Shown here: in pieces, positions 11,195 to 22,072 of the stretch
Numbering within the stretch: the stretch's first letter is position 1
How the letters are laid out: each line of letters starts with the position of its first letter
Assembly (NCBI GenBank): GCA_028583605.1
Contig: CM053327.1
Coordinates: 16,169,629 to 16,233,628 of the forward strand
Direction of reading: 5' to 3'
From: Dastarcus helophoroides
Taxonomy: Eukaryota > Arthropoda > Insecta > Coleoptera > Bothrideridae
DNA: 64,000 nt
Made by a program: the position numbers and the translations under genes
Notes under the pieces: model-generated
Told to the model about the DNA's origin: nothing
What the model saw: only the letters and a program-made list of their open reading frames with translations
Database searches by the model: none

Positions 11195-12800
11195 AAATTC
11201 CTAAATGCTTGATTTTTTTAATTTCTCTCAAAATGTCGAATTTTGTTAATTTTGATTTTAATCATGAAATTTTGATTGCCTTTTTCAAGTTTCGACTTTT
11301 TTCTCGAAATTTCGTTTTTAACCACAATTATTACAAAATGTCAGGCATGCCGTCGGGGTTTAATTTTAAGGCTGGAACTAAAGGTAAGAAATGTAAAATG
11401 TAAACTTCAGATCTGGAAAAGGTTAAAGATTCCTGAAGAAACTTAAATTTTAAAATTCCTCCTTCCTTGAAATTTTGTATGTTTGTTAGAAATGTCAAGT
11501 TTTTCTCGAAACTTTCAATTTAAAAGTATAAAAGATTTCGACTTTTTCCTTAAGCCTGAATTTTTCCCCAAAGTTTGACTTTAATCACGACATTTAAATT
11601 CTTCAATTTAGAAAGAAACAGCAGTAATTCCAGAAAAACTTGAAATGTCTTTATAGTTTCTTTTTTTTTAATTCCAAATCTTCTCTTGAAAATTGGCAAC
11701 CAGGAATATTTCGTTGAGAAATCTAAAATATCTCTTCCTGTTCTTAAGATTTTTGAGAAAAGTAAAATTTTGAATTTCCGCATTTATTATTTCTTTGCGT
11801 TATTTGAAGAGCCATCGAAAAACTAGGAACACACCGCGATTTTTACCCTTTACAAGATAGCGTGAAAATGTTTTTATTAGATGTTTCGTCTTTTGGCTAC
11901 CATCATCAAGTATATTATTACAGAATAAATAAGAACCTGTGATTTTTATTGTTTATATCTTTGTGTAGCTTTTAATACTCAGACTTTCACTTAGGTTGAA
12001 TTGAAAATCTGCCAAAGATTGCCAAAATTTCGACTTTTCTCGAAAGTTTAACCTAACTTTAAAAATTTCGACTTTTAGGAAATTTCAACTTTTTTAAAAA
12101 ATTCGACACCTTTTCAAATTTTAGGTTATTTTTTGAATATACTTTGTCTATAAGTTTTGATTTTGTTTTTAAAATGTCCACCTTATTTCCAAATTTTTGA
12201 TAATTTTGACAGTTTTTTAAAATTACCTTCTTTTGAAAATTTATACAATTTTTAAAAAAATTGGCTCGACATTTTGACTGTTTTGTAAATTTAATGTTTT
12301 TAAATTTTGACGTATTTTAAAAATTTGATTATTTTAAAAATCTGCACATTTATCAATATTTCGGTGAAAATGATCAAATTTTTAAAAAATCTGATTTCGA
12401 TTTTTATTGAAAATTTCGAATTTGAATATTTCGATTTAAATTTTAAAAATTTCTAATTTTAAATTTTCAATATTTTTTTTTTAAATTTCACATTTTAAAT
12501 TTCGACTTTTTCTAGAAATCTCAACTGTTGTGTTGATTTAAATATTTTCTGAACATTTAGAATTTTTGGATAATTTGATTGTCAAAATCTACTTTTATTG
12601 ATCATTTCGACCGTTGCTCAAAATGTTGACTGTTCTTAAATTACAACTCTTGAAAATTTCGAATATTTTTTAAATATCCACCCGACTTTTATGTTTTGAC
12701 TCTTTTTTAAATTCTACTTTGTCTTTAGAAAATTTAGACAATTTTATAAGTTAGATTCTTTCAAAATTTTGACTTTTTTGAAATTTTCAATCTTATTTCT
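11195..12800 (+). repeat. Two blocks of T-rich degenerate array with a hairpin-bearing spacer
   Basis: Blocks 11195-11790 and 12000-12800 repeat TTCGACTTTTT / AAATTTTGAC words. The spacer 11800-11990 carries, on the minus strand, CTTGATGATGGTAGCC...GACGAAAC (about 11879-11911), a word also seen in other repeats here. The 64- and 77-codon frames are low-complexity translations. Confidence 0.65.
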
Positions 12801-12802
12801 TA

Positions 12803-13914
12803 TTTTTTTTTAAGTTTAATCCACTCGCAAAGGGTAACCCCATTATGCTTTTAAAGCATTGCGAGTAGGATGCGTAAACAAGGATAGATAGCGATGAACC
12901 GCCTTCTTAAAAAAGGATAGGTTGTAATTTTTGGGGAAAATTCCTTTCGGTAACAAGTTCTATAATTTGGAAGTTCTATAGGAAAAAGAGTCTCCGTAGA
13001 CAAAGTCCTCACTATGTCAAGCTGGACGCATAGAAATTTGGTGTCTCCGACTGTCTACTACGCCTCAAGAATCTTGCCCTTGGGGGGATTAATCCTATTA
13101 GTTCCTGCGAGCATCTTCGATGATAGTACTTGTAGAAAAGAGACAAGTCACCAACGATACGCCTGTGCTCTAGTGTTTCGAGAGAATCGGTCAGACTCTC
13201 GTCGTCAATTAGGCGAATCGCTCTTCTTTGAATTGAATCCAAGAGAGCTAAAGTGTGTTTTGAGGCTGAACTCCAAAAATGAGAACAATATTGTAGTGTT
13301 GGCCTAACTTTAGCTTTGTACATTGTTAATAGCTGATGAGATGTGAAGTACTTTTTAGCTCTAAAAAGAAAGCCTAGCTTCTGAGACGCGGATTTGCCAA
13401 TGGCGTGCACATGATCGTCCCAAGAGAAGTTAGTGCTCGCATTCACTCCTAGAATAGATAGATTAGATCCCATCGGAAGGATTTTACCATCCATTAGTAT
13501 GTTTGTTGCATTATCGCTTGATGTTTTCTTAGAGAAAACCGCGGGCTGACTTTTTGAAGCGTTGAAGTCGACCAAATTGTTCTTAACCCATTCCAGAATA
13601 ATCTCGAGATCCCAATTAATCGTTTCTATTTGCTGTTTCCTTAGTCGATCTAAAGCAGCGATATATAATGGTTTGTCGGAGAAAAAAGATGACACAAGAT
13701 TACTATCATCTGCGTAGCTGTATATAGGATTGGAAGTTGAAGCTAAGATATCGTTTATGTGTAACAGAAATAGAGTAGGAGACATGATATACCCCTGAGG
13801 CCCTTGGTCGAAATTCAAGGGAATATCCATAGAAAGTCCCTTGTCTTCATATTTTAAAACCATTTTTCTTTTACTTTTTGCCAACATAGCTTTTGAGTTA
13901 TAAAAAATATGCAA
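12803..13914 (-). pseudogene. CR1/Jockey-type LINE, 3' half: RT palm to C-terminus and tail
   Basis: The open frame 13914-13012 encodes the second half of a non-LTR reverse transcriptase. It contains MSPTLFLLHINDI (residues 44-56), the catalytic YADD (67-70), and a thumb/C-terminal part with RPTLQYCSHFWSSASKH and IQRRAIRLIDD. After a frameshift near 13015 the C-terminus continues in another frame (WNLLP.., FFKKAVHRYL..), then comes the 3' tail with stem-loop and an A-rich end at about 12803-12812. The first about 40 residues of the frame do not look like LINE protein, so the true upstream RT half lies in the next piece. The family makes a protein that copies its RNA at nicked DNA. This copy is dead. 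Confidence 0.85.
12822..12870 (-). other. LINE 3'-end stem-loop
   Basis: Just upstream of the A-rich tail of the minus-strand LINE, ACTCGCA (12867-12861) pairs with TGCGAGT (12830-12824). A smaller hairpin ATGCTTT/AAAGCAT is nested in the loop. The same structure is kept in the LINE tails at 22111-22158 and 22228-22275, with changed but still pairing bases in one of them. In CR1/L2-type LINEs such 3' structures can be recognised by the element's own reverse transcriptase; that role is inferred here. Confidence 0.6.
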
Positions 13915-14238
13915 AATATACCATTACTCCCCTCTTTAAGCCTGCAATGCAGCAAGGGCGCCGACAGGATAACTTTCTGAAAAGTGAGTCCACAGATGTA
14001 CCCATATTTAGGCAAGGTGTCCTTGAGTGTATCATACAGTCAAGCAAAAATATTCTATTCTCAAAATTACAAGTTATATTCCAAAAAATTCGCCTATATA
14101 AAATTTTGCCTTTTTTCTAGAATTTTTGACTTTCTTCTCAGGATTCGTCTTTTTTTGTCTAATTTTTATTATATCCACAAAATTCGACTTTGTGCCCAAA
14201 ATTTGGCCCTATCAAAAAATTATCGACTTTTTCAAATT
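13915..14238. repeat. Array-derived insert inside the LINE
   Basis: About 320 bp separate the two LINE halves. The part from 14040 onward is the T-rich degenerate array (TTTTTGACTTTC, AAATTCGACTTT). The LINE text on each side overlaps by 44 identical bp (13741-13784 and 14239-14282), so this is a junction of two LINE fragments rather than a simple insertion. Confidence 0.65.
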
Positions 14239-15188
14239 AGCTAAGATATCGTTTATGTGTAACAGAAATAGAGTAGGAGACAGAACAGACTCTGGGACAC
14301 CCCTGTGTTAATCGCAAATGTCTCGGATGAGATGCCATCGGTGAGAGAATTGGATATCAAATGACAAAGTCCAGGAGGAAGACCATAATATGTTAATTTG
14401 GCGAGAAGAGATCGGTGCCAGACTCTGTCGAACGCCTTTGAGATATCCAATGCCACAATCCTAGCCTCACTATGTTTTTCCATAGCTGAGTTACAGATAT
14501 GAGTAACAAATGCCAGTGGAGCGCCAGTGGAACGTTGTTGTCTAAAACCGCATTGCCTGTCGGAGATGATTCTATTTTCCTCCAGATATTTAAGAATTTT
14601 GAGTTTGATAACCTTTTCCATCATTTTAGATATAACGGGTAATAGGGCGATAGTTGTTAGCCAGATTCCTTTTTCCCTTTTTAGGGATAGGCTGCACTCT
14701 AGCAGATTTCCAAATGTTAGGGAATACACCTTTGTTGTAAGAGAGTGTAAACAATTTGCTTAAGACAGGAGTCAACTCTGGGGCGCACTTCTTAAGAACA
14801 ATAGCGGGAATACCATCAAGGCAAGAAGCTTTCGAAGTGTCGAGTCCAAGCAGAATCTTCTTGATTGTGCGTTGTCTGAAAACAACTTCGGGCATCGATG
14901 GGCCAACCTTAGGAAGGATAGGAGGTTCTGCGTTTCGAGAATCAAGATTGGAATTTTCAGCAAACTGTAAGGCTAACATGTCAGCCTTTTCCTTGGAGGT
15001 AGTAGCAGTATTGCTATTTTCATCGAGTAAAGGTGGAAAATTTCAAGATGTAAAATTCTTTCCAATCGACTTTGCAAATTCCCAAAAGGACCTGGAACCG
15101 TTAGGACAGTTGATAAGCCTCTGGCGCATTTTACGATCGAAATCACATTTTGCCTCGTCAATAACCTGTTAACAAGAATTTCGTGCAT
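14239..15188 (-). pseudogene. CR1/Jockey-type LINE, RT N-terminal half
   Basis: Two overlapping minus frames (14979-14626 and 14729-14253) give RT fingers and early palm: LLGLDTSKASCLDGIPAIVL, LKKCAPELTPVLSKLF, GVFPNIWKSARVQPIPKKG, NYRPI, a gap, then ALDISKAFDRVWH and the start of the SPTLF motif, which reads correctly only after another shift near 14290. These are the standard blocks of jockey-type RT. Upstream frames to 15188 (KCARGLS.., SKGKAD-like text in shifted frames) are linker. At least two frameshifts show the copy is inactive. Confidence 0.85.
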
Positions 15189-16255
15189 CTACAAATATGG
15201 TCCGAGTCTTAACGGAGGGATTATTTCGCCAACGACGATATGTGCGATTTTTGCAGGAGTCAGCCCGAGCACATTTTTTACTGAACCAAGATTTATTGGA
15301 GGCAGACTTCTTTTGGGAGTAGGGAATTGAGCATTCCATACCAATCAGGATAGTTTTCGTGATGGATTCGACGACTAAGGAAGGGTTGTTGAGTTAAAGC
15401 AGACTTCCTGCCATGGGAAAGATGCAAAGAAGTCCTTTAATTCTTTCCAGTTTGCAGAGGTAAAGTGCCAAACCCTGTGGGGAAGGAGGTGGTATATAAA
15501 GCGAGCGAGAGGCTGCTACAAGCTTGTGATCCCAATTTCCAAGCGGTCACAGAGATTTTATACGAATTTGGTGAATTTGTAAGGAAAAGGCCGAGTAGAT
15601 TAGGTTGACGGGTATCTGCATCAGGAATTCTTGTGGGTTCCTCGAGTAATTGCGATAGTCCACAAGTGATGGCGAAAGCCTCTGTCGCCCTTCCCGCGTC
15701 GTCAGTTCGGAAAGAAAACCTTAACACCTTAACCAGGGGATGTTGTGTATGTTGAAGTCACCGAGAAAGACAACTTTAGCTTTTGGATAATTCGTCTGTA
15801 GGTGATTAAAGGTTACGGAGAGATAAGACAAGAGCTGCGTGTATGAGGGGTCGTTTGGAGACAAAAAAAAGTGAACAAATGAATATTACTTCGTTTTTGA
15901 AGCAGCTTTTCAGCCAAATCACATCATGATCAGCAAATTCCAGTGCTTCTTCTCGTTGAAAGGACAGGCACAAATTCCCCTCTTGTGTCGAAATTTCGTG
16001 TGCAAGTCGTAGTTAGGGCAAAGCAGATGGACTGTATTGATGGATGGGGATACTTGGGTTTCAGTCAGAGACAGCACATGGGGTGTTGATGAACCGAGTT
16101 TAAATTTGAGTTTAGACCCCTAATGTTACAGAATTGAATTTTGAATGAATTGTTTGAAAGAAACTTGGATCGTGGTACATTAAAATTTTCCGTCGATTTT
16201 GGATTCCCTGGTACACCTTCCACCCGGACATCCGGACGGGAGGGTAGTTTCCACG
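15189..16255 (-). pseudogene. CR1/Jockey-type LINE, apurinic-type endonuclease domain
   Basis: Reading the minus strand in shifting frames gives the endonuclease of the same LINE: NIRGLNSNLNSV near 16130, LSLTETQVS near 16070, ALEFADHDVIWLKSC near 15920, then YPKAKVVFLGDFNIHN near 15770. The frame 15727-15437 continues with AFAITCGLSQLLEEPTRIPD and NLLGLFLTNSPNSYKIS. The order (start motif, TETQ, LGDFN, SQLLEEPTR) is that of APE-type LINE endonucleases. Many frameshifts and stops occur. About 100 bp upstream of NIRGL the LINE ends against the degenerate array, so ORF1 is missing. Confidence 0.8.
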
Positions 16256-17044
16256 TTTTCTAAAAATGTCGCTTTTTTTCTATTTTGATTTTATTTTGAA
16301 AATTTTGACTTTCGCAAATCTTAGAATTTTGTAATCGATTTTTTGAAAAAATCGTTTTCTGAAAATTTCTAAAATTTTTAAATGAATGTGACGTTTCGAA
16401 TTGCTAATTTATATTTGGCATTTAAAAATTTTCCAAAAGTCGAAATTTCGAGTTTAAAATCTGAAGATGAAATACTGACAAAAATAGCACAAATTTCGAG
16501 TAAGAATTTAAATGTACTTAAACAAACGTGATTTATTAAATTAATTTTGGAAAAAGAAAGTTTCAGTTTCGTAATTCACGAATTACTAACGTAGAGCTTC
16601 ATTTGTTCCCTGTGCTCCTCCTCCGGGCTTAAGCGGAAGGAAACGAATTTGACCATTTAATAATATAACATTCTTTTATTCGTTGACATTTTGTGTTATT
16701 ATTTAAAGGATAATTTTAGTTTCATATCCAAAGCGTAAATTTAAAAAGTCACATGTCGTCATGAGCAGAACTGATAAAGCTTTAAAATGAGGTGTCACTC
16801 AACAAAGGGTGTCATTTAAACTTTAACTGTGTTTTTCCTCTTCTACACAAAGGTTACTTCCAAGACACCAAAACTCACGCTGTCATGTGTCCCCCTGAAA
16901 AAAAAATGCACGTGTCTGTTTATTTCTTGATTTTGTTTTTCAAGTTCATATACTTTCCAATTGGAAGTTTCAATTCGCACATCCTGTATGTAATTTCCTT
17001 ACATCCTAAATGAAATTTTTATTTCTTATATCAGAGTAAATTGA
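16256..17044. other. Array block then A+T-rich DNA, no gene
   Basis: 16256-16530 is degenerate array of both phases. From there to 17044 no coding motif was found; the 73-codon frame at 16792-17013 is unsupported. Confidence 0.5.
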
Positions 17045-17310
17045 CATATATAAAACTTGTCTCCTGAAACCAAGGAAGATTAAAAAACACAACCACACTT
17101 ACTGAAACATAATTCTAATATTAACCCTTATAAAATAAAAATATGAACTTCGGGCACAGCTGACCTCACTCGAAGGCGCATGCGCATCTAATCATACACG
17201 TCACCGTGTCATAATACCTTATCTATTAACCTTAACTATTTTTAACGGAGATGAGTGACCTAAATGAGGCCCAGTATAAGGTTGTCTCCAGCATTATGGA
17301 TGGCTAAACT
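17045..17310 (-). repeat. Family F dispersed repeat, minus orientation
   Basis: Reverse-oriented relative of 61570-61915. Shared landmarks in order are CCTGAAACCAAGGAAGATTA, ATTAACCCTTATA, GCGCATGCGCATCTA, CCTTATCTATTAACCTTAAC, TATTTTTAAC and AAGGTTGTCTCCAGC. The hairpin segment present in the other copies is missing (about 60 bp shorter between the CACAAC and ATTAACCC landmarks). Confidence 0.75.
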
Positions 17311-19420
17311 TTTACACCCATTTAACACGGAATTTTATTTACTACTCTTAACAGTTTAATATTGTTATCTATCCCATAGTCCAATTCAAAAGGTTGGCGG
17401 GCCACACTTTACTTCTCCCTTCTTCCGTACTTTAAATCAACCAAATGCTTTTTCAGTCTGATTTTTAGTTATCATTTAGGTTGCTTAACGATTGAGTGGC
17501 CACATAGATCACCTGGTCCTTGGAGTTCCTTCTTTTGTTTAAAAACAAAAATCTATGTAACACAACCAAAATTCATAGATAAGTTACTAGAAAGAATTAT
17601 TAATGAATATCGAAAAATGACCCCAGATAAGTAACGTTGGAGATGCTTTTGAAGCTAGATTATAATATTGTGTGTAGGTCAATGGAAGTCACTTTGAACA
17701 CCTACTAGTTTATTTTTTCTTTTTAATGAAAGATATGAAAAGAAATGAAGCTGGCAATCGATCATTCAACAAACAACTTGTTTCGTTTTAATTTAAATGG
17801 CTGCCGCTCCAGAAATATTCACTCTAAACCATAAGTATTATACATTTTTGAAATCGACTCGTCAAGAGGAATCCAAAATTGTAAGAATATGTAGGATGTC
17901 CTGTTAAAAAAAAAAGGAGGAGTTGGTCTGAGGGCACACGGATGGCAGTCGCACTTAATAACATTGATAAAATATGTCCCCCTTTATACATTTATTGACA
18001 TGTTTTTGCGTTTTTCTTAAAAATGAAGATCTAAACAGTTATTTAGGGTGGATAATTTTCATTGAGGCGCACTGTATGTTGATAAGGATTATTCGTTTGA
18101 AATAAAAGGAACATTTTGGCTTTTTAGATAATTCGGTCAACCAAAGTAATTCACACATGCATAACTTATTAGAGTGGTTTTAGTTATTAATAAACGTACA
18201 TGAATTGAAAAGGCAGGACTAAATAATATTGAACATTTAGGTTCCACAAACTAATTTACCCTTTTGCCAACCAAGGAAGGGTTAATGTCCATTAAGCCCA
18301 ATGATAATCACTTACACTCATTTAATCTGATAGATGTGAAGCAGGTTAATGATAATAATTTCCCTTGTGCTACCTCTGATAACCACAAATTTAATATAAC
18401 TTGGGTCCACCTTGGAAAAAGTGACAACTTAATGTCCTTCTATTTAATATTACTACGTACTATTGCGTAAAATCCTTTGACTTTACTGGGCATTTGAAAA
18501 TGGCAAAATAACCAATTAGTTACAGAGGTAACTTGATAACATTCATGCTTAACAGGTAATATTTAAAGCATATGCGTGATAATTTATGGAACTTTTATAA
18601 CGTAAGAACAAGTCTACCTTTTTACTTTTTGTTGTATGATGCCGGTAAATATTTAATGAGGTATTATCAAACCTTCGAAACATGTAAAGCTTACAAACTT
18701 AAACTCCCCTTTAATCTGATAGCAGCGACGCCCTTATATTCATGCCTTGCATTGATTTTTTAAAGCCTCTTTTATCAAGATTTATGTCAATCTCTTCTAA
18801 AATGAGAATGGAAAAAATCCGGCAAATGAAAACGATAAAATTTAATGAAATTGAAAATTTTTTCGATCTTCGGGCTCATTATGTTTTTTTAATAAAATAT
18901 ATTGAATCGGATTTATGAAAGGATCGCTCCAAGAAAACTGCCTTTAATAACGACATCGCGGGACATATTTTTTGAAGTACAAATGCCATTCCGTGTAAAG
19001 TTACTGGAATGCGTTCTGCTTGTTTTTAGTAAACTTTAACCATATAGCTTCTGTTTATTTTTACATATTTTTAACAAATTGCGTAATGTTTAAGGTTGAG
19101 TTAGTTATTAGTAAAATGCATGCATTTTTAAATAAAAATGGCAATATTTAGATAATGTGGCATTTCCGAATATTTGTAGAAAAACGAAAGAAAAATGGGA
19201 TGGCGTTCGTGTTATTTGTGTAACAAGAAAAAAGTACAAGATAACCAGCTTATTTTATCTAGGTAAATATTGTTTTTAGATAGATTTTATTTCTATTACT
19301 ATTTAAACGTCTGTGAAATCAATGCAATGTACGTTTTTTTGTTATATGAAGATTTCCTGAGATGATTCTTTACGAAAAAAATGGAAGTCTAGCTTGCTGC
19401 TTGAGTAAAAACAATAGTTA
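17311..19420. other. No gene recognised
   Basis: A+T-rich. Short frames at 18264-18470 and 18572-18763 have no recognisable motifs and no splice context was seen that would support them. Confidence 0.5.
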
Positions 19421-19436
19421 CCTAACCTAACCTAAC
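19421..19436 (-). repeat. Short telomere-like CCTAA run
   Basis: Three tandem CCTAA units and a part unit. CCTAA/TTAGG is the usual insect telomere repeat. Short internal runs are common and this one is too short to mean a former chromosome end. Confidence 0.5.
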
Positions 19437-19637
19437 TTATTGTCTAAATAGAATGTTTGTTTACTGAAGTAATTTTTGCGTTGTTGTTTGTAAATAAAAT
19501 GTTTTGTTTTTTTTTTTCGAATATTTAACTTGTTGTCTACTTAACATTTTTTGTTTCATTCGAACATTTATACGTTGTTATTTGTAAATAAAATGTCTAT
19601 TTTATTTTTTGTACTATACTTTTTAAAAAATGTCAAG

Positions 19638-19891
19638 CATTTGAAAGAGAAGCATGAAAAATTGGGCCAAGCTTGGCGAAATTTTACCTTACATTACATC
19701 CGGTAAAATACATTTGGAGCATGCCAAAGCTAAAAAACAGGAAGGAAAATATGAAGAAACAGCTCGGTCTTACTATAACGGGAAAGATTTTGATTCGGTT
19801 ATTCGAATGTAGAAAATTTAAATAATCCAGAAATGGCAGTCAAAATTGTACAAGAAACCAAAAGTGTAGAAGGAGCAAAAATTGTTGCGAG
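19638..19891 (+). pseudogene. Exon fragment resembling WDR19 (IFT144)
   Basis: Translation in two frames gives NWAKLGEILPYITSGKIH, then LEHAKAKKQEGKYEETARSY, YNGKDFDSVIRM (about 19663-19809), and after a 4-nt loss at 19810-19812 ENLNNPEMAVKIVQETKS, VEGAKIVAR (19812-19891). This order (PYITSxKIH, AKAK..GRY, DxVIRxYL..LNNPE, AVxIVxETxS..GAKxVARFF) matches the TPR-like part of WDR19, a subunit of the ciliary IFT-A transport complex. Its edges look like splice sites: TGTCAAG before 19638 and GCGAG|GTTTGT after 19891. An early in-frame stop and the 4-nt deletion make it a decayed genomic copy of one exon, not a retrocopy. No neighbouring WDR19 exons were found. Identification is from memory of the family. 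Confidence 0.6.
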
Positions 19892-19900
19892 GTTTGTATT

Positions 19901-20000
19901 TTTGAAGTGAAAACTTCTTTAGAAGCGTTAGCCAATTTTAGATAGGGGGAAACTTGTGGTTTCGCACTAATTTGCGTTACTAACATGCTCTAATGTTACC
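19901..20000 (+). repeat. Family G dispersed repeat, copy 1
   Basis: TTTTGAAGTGAAAACTTCTTT followed by AGCCAATTTTAGATAGGGG, TGTGGTTTCGC and TAACATGCTCTAATGTTA. Relatives lie at 22870-22990 and 39103-39195, all in the same orientation. Nature of the repeat unknown. Confidence 0.6.
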
Positions 20001-20049
20001 AGTACTATGTATCTATAAGTGGATGTAATAGAATTAAAAAATCGCGTTG

Positions 20050-20290
20050 TTGACAGTAAGCTTTCAACCCCAAATTCTGTTGATTTGTCTTGCATTTTAT
20101 GACATGCCATTAAATAACAACAATCTATAAATTAACACTCAAAAATTAGAAACACTTAAAAATACATAAAAAAACATTAATATAAAGAAGCATGAATACA
20201 AAATGTAAAAATTAGGGAATGATAATTACGATCTGCAAACAAAGAAAAATTTACACAACATATAAAACAACATAACAGAACATGGTCTGT
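20050..20290 (+). repeat. Local direct repeat, copy 1 (partner at 21860-22060)
   Basis: About 220 bp shared with 21860-22060, offset about 1.79 kb: TTGCATTTTATGACATGCCA, CATTAATATAAAGAAGCATG, ACGATCTGCAAACAAA and further matches. No coding content. It belongs to the cluster of local repeats at 20.0-22.3 kb. Confidence 0.6.
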
Positions 20291-20384
20291 GAATGAAACA
20301 CTGTAAAATTTCATTTTTCATTTTATGAATCATTAGTTTTATCTAAAACGGTGTTATTTACATTTTTGATTTAGGCATCGAATT

Positions 20385-20565
20385 TTCCCTAACTGCAGGA
20401 GTTTGGCTTCTGATTTATTTTCTTGTCTCCCGGAATCCCGGGAGGTGATACCGAATTTCCGAGACTCTTTTCTTCAGCAAAATGTTGAAAAACATTCACC
20501 TATCCTGGGTACAAATGTACCAAGTATTGGGCTCGGCGGTATCACTGGTCATTGGTGCCTGTTAA
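20385..20565 (-). repeat. Exon-like repeat unit 1 of 3
   Basis: About 175 bp shared with 20835-21025 and 21160-21340. Landmarks on the minus strand: AACAG|GCACCAATGACCAGTG, CCCAATACTTGGTACATTTG, CAGGATAGGTGAATGTT, GGAAATTCGGTATCACC, GGATTCCGGGAG. One frame reads MTSDTAEPNTWYICTQDR before a stop; another reads VIPPSPILGTFVPRIGECFS before a stop. Confidence 0.6.
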
Positions 20566-20834
20566 TCAAAATTTAAACAGAACAAGACAATTTAATACAG
20601 TGATATAGTAATAATAATAAAGATTATCGAAGAAATAAGAAACAAAATTCAAACACCAAAATTTGACGTTTCAGTTAATCAAATATGACCAAATTGAAAT
20701 AATTAAATAGAAAAATTACATATCTTGTCCTAAAAGAAAAAATAATGCAACCCTCATTAGTTAAATAAATATCTGTCGAAAGTATAGAAAATGCATTTAG
20801 TTTTGAGTCAAATGACAAGATAAACTCTCCTTTT

Positions 20835-21025
20835 TTTGATTATCCAACGCAGTAGTTTGGTTTCTGGTTTTATTTTCTTGGCTCTCGAAATCCCGGTAGG
20901 TGATACCGAATTTCCAAGTCTTTTTTTTCCACTTCTTCTACAAAATGTTGAGAAACATTCGCCTATCCTGAGTATAAATGTACCAAGTATTAGGCTCGGT
21001 GGTATCACTGGTTGTTGTTAGCTGT
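20835..21025 (-). repeat. Exon-like repeat unit 2 of 3
   Basis: Second unit of the triplicate. It has the longest open frame of the three (starts near 21008 and runs beyond the unit to 20808): IPPSLILGTFILRIGECFST, FCRRSGKKRLGNSVSPTGIS. A second frame is open from about 20950 downstream. The 3' edge lacks the clear splice donor seen in unit 3. Confidence 0.6.
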
Positions 21026-21159
21026 TAAACAAAATTAAACAGAATAAGGCAAATTGGTAACAGCAAATAACATTTGATTACACTAATTGAATAAGTATCT
21101 AAAGTATTGTTATTCATATTTTTGATTTAAGAATCGAATTTTACCAGACTCACCTCTTT

Positions 21160-21340
21160 CTTGATTTTCCAATGCAGTAGTTTGGTTTCTGGTTTTATTT
21201 TTTTGGCTCCCGGAATCCCGAAAGGCGGATACCAAATTTCCAAGATTCACTTCTTCAACAATATGTTGAGAAACATTCACCTATCCTGGGTAGTATTAGG
21301 CTCAGTGGTATCACTGGTCATTGGTGCCTGTTAAAGAGAA
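21160..21340 (-). repeat. Exon-like repeat unit 3 of 3, with splice-donor consensus
   Basis: Third unit. On the minus strand it ends AAGAAAGAG|GTGAGT, a textbook 5' splice site, and begins after TTAACAG. Internal indels and stops break every frame, and about 12 bp present in units 1 and 2 (TTGGTACATTTGTA) are missing. Either a decayed tandem exon cluster or a non-coding repeat that carries splice-like edges. Confidence 0.55.
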
Positions 21341-21859
21341 TAATACAAATTGATAACGTTTAAATAAGGCAATTAAATAAAAATATGCTACAATACCTTT
21401 TTTTTAAGAGAATGGCCATAATCTTTAACAAAGATGAAGGTCAATGTACAGAATTGTTAAAATAAAATATATTACACACAATTAAACAACAACAAACATA
21501 AACAACATTTAAAGCATACTATTTTTGGTAGAATTAAAATATACGTACAGATGGAAAAGGTAACAAAATATGAGACCAAAATGCGCTTTTACCATAATTA
21601 AAACATGAAATATATAATTAAATTGAAAATAACAACCCAAATAAAACGTAAATATTATACGTTTTTAATTAAACAATCCAATATACAAAGACAAAAAATG
21701 AGCCATTCATAGAATATATCAGCTTAAAATAAATGATGAAATGAAATTAAAAGAAAATCTACTTGACGGATGCAAAATAATGTTAAATATAACCTGATTA
21801 AAAAGAACTTGATGATTAGAAAATTGAAATAAATAAATAACAAATTCTTTTCATACTAC

Positions 21860-22060
21860 ATTTTTCTCGCATTTTGAAATTGTGACATGGCATTAAATAA
21901 CATTAATGTACAAACTGACAAAAAATATTCGAAAATACGCAGGAAAACATCAATATAAAGAGACATAAATACAAAATATAAAAATTATTCCCTATTAGTG
22001 AAAACTTAGAACACGATCTGCAAACAAATAAAAATTTAAAACAGCATAATTATAAGACAA
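21860..22060 (+). repeat. Local direct repeat, copy 2
   Basis: Partner of 20050-20290: GCATTTTGAAATTGTGACAT, CATCAATATAAAGAGACATA, ACGATCTGCAAACAAA. Between the exon-like units and this copy lies A+T-rich DNA without recognised content. Confidence 0.55.
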
Positions 22061-22072
22061 TAATACCTGCGA

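Noticed and set aside
14756..15172. 138-codon plus frame
   Set aside because: Shadow of the minus-strand LINE; all recognisable RT motifs are on the minus strand.
19421..19436. Interstitial telomere as evidence of chromosome fusion
   Set aside because: Only about three units; such short runs are common in insect genomes.
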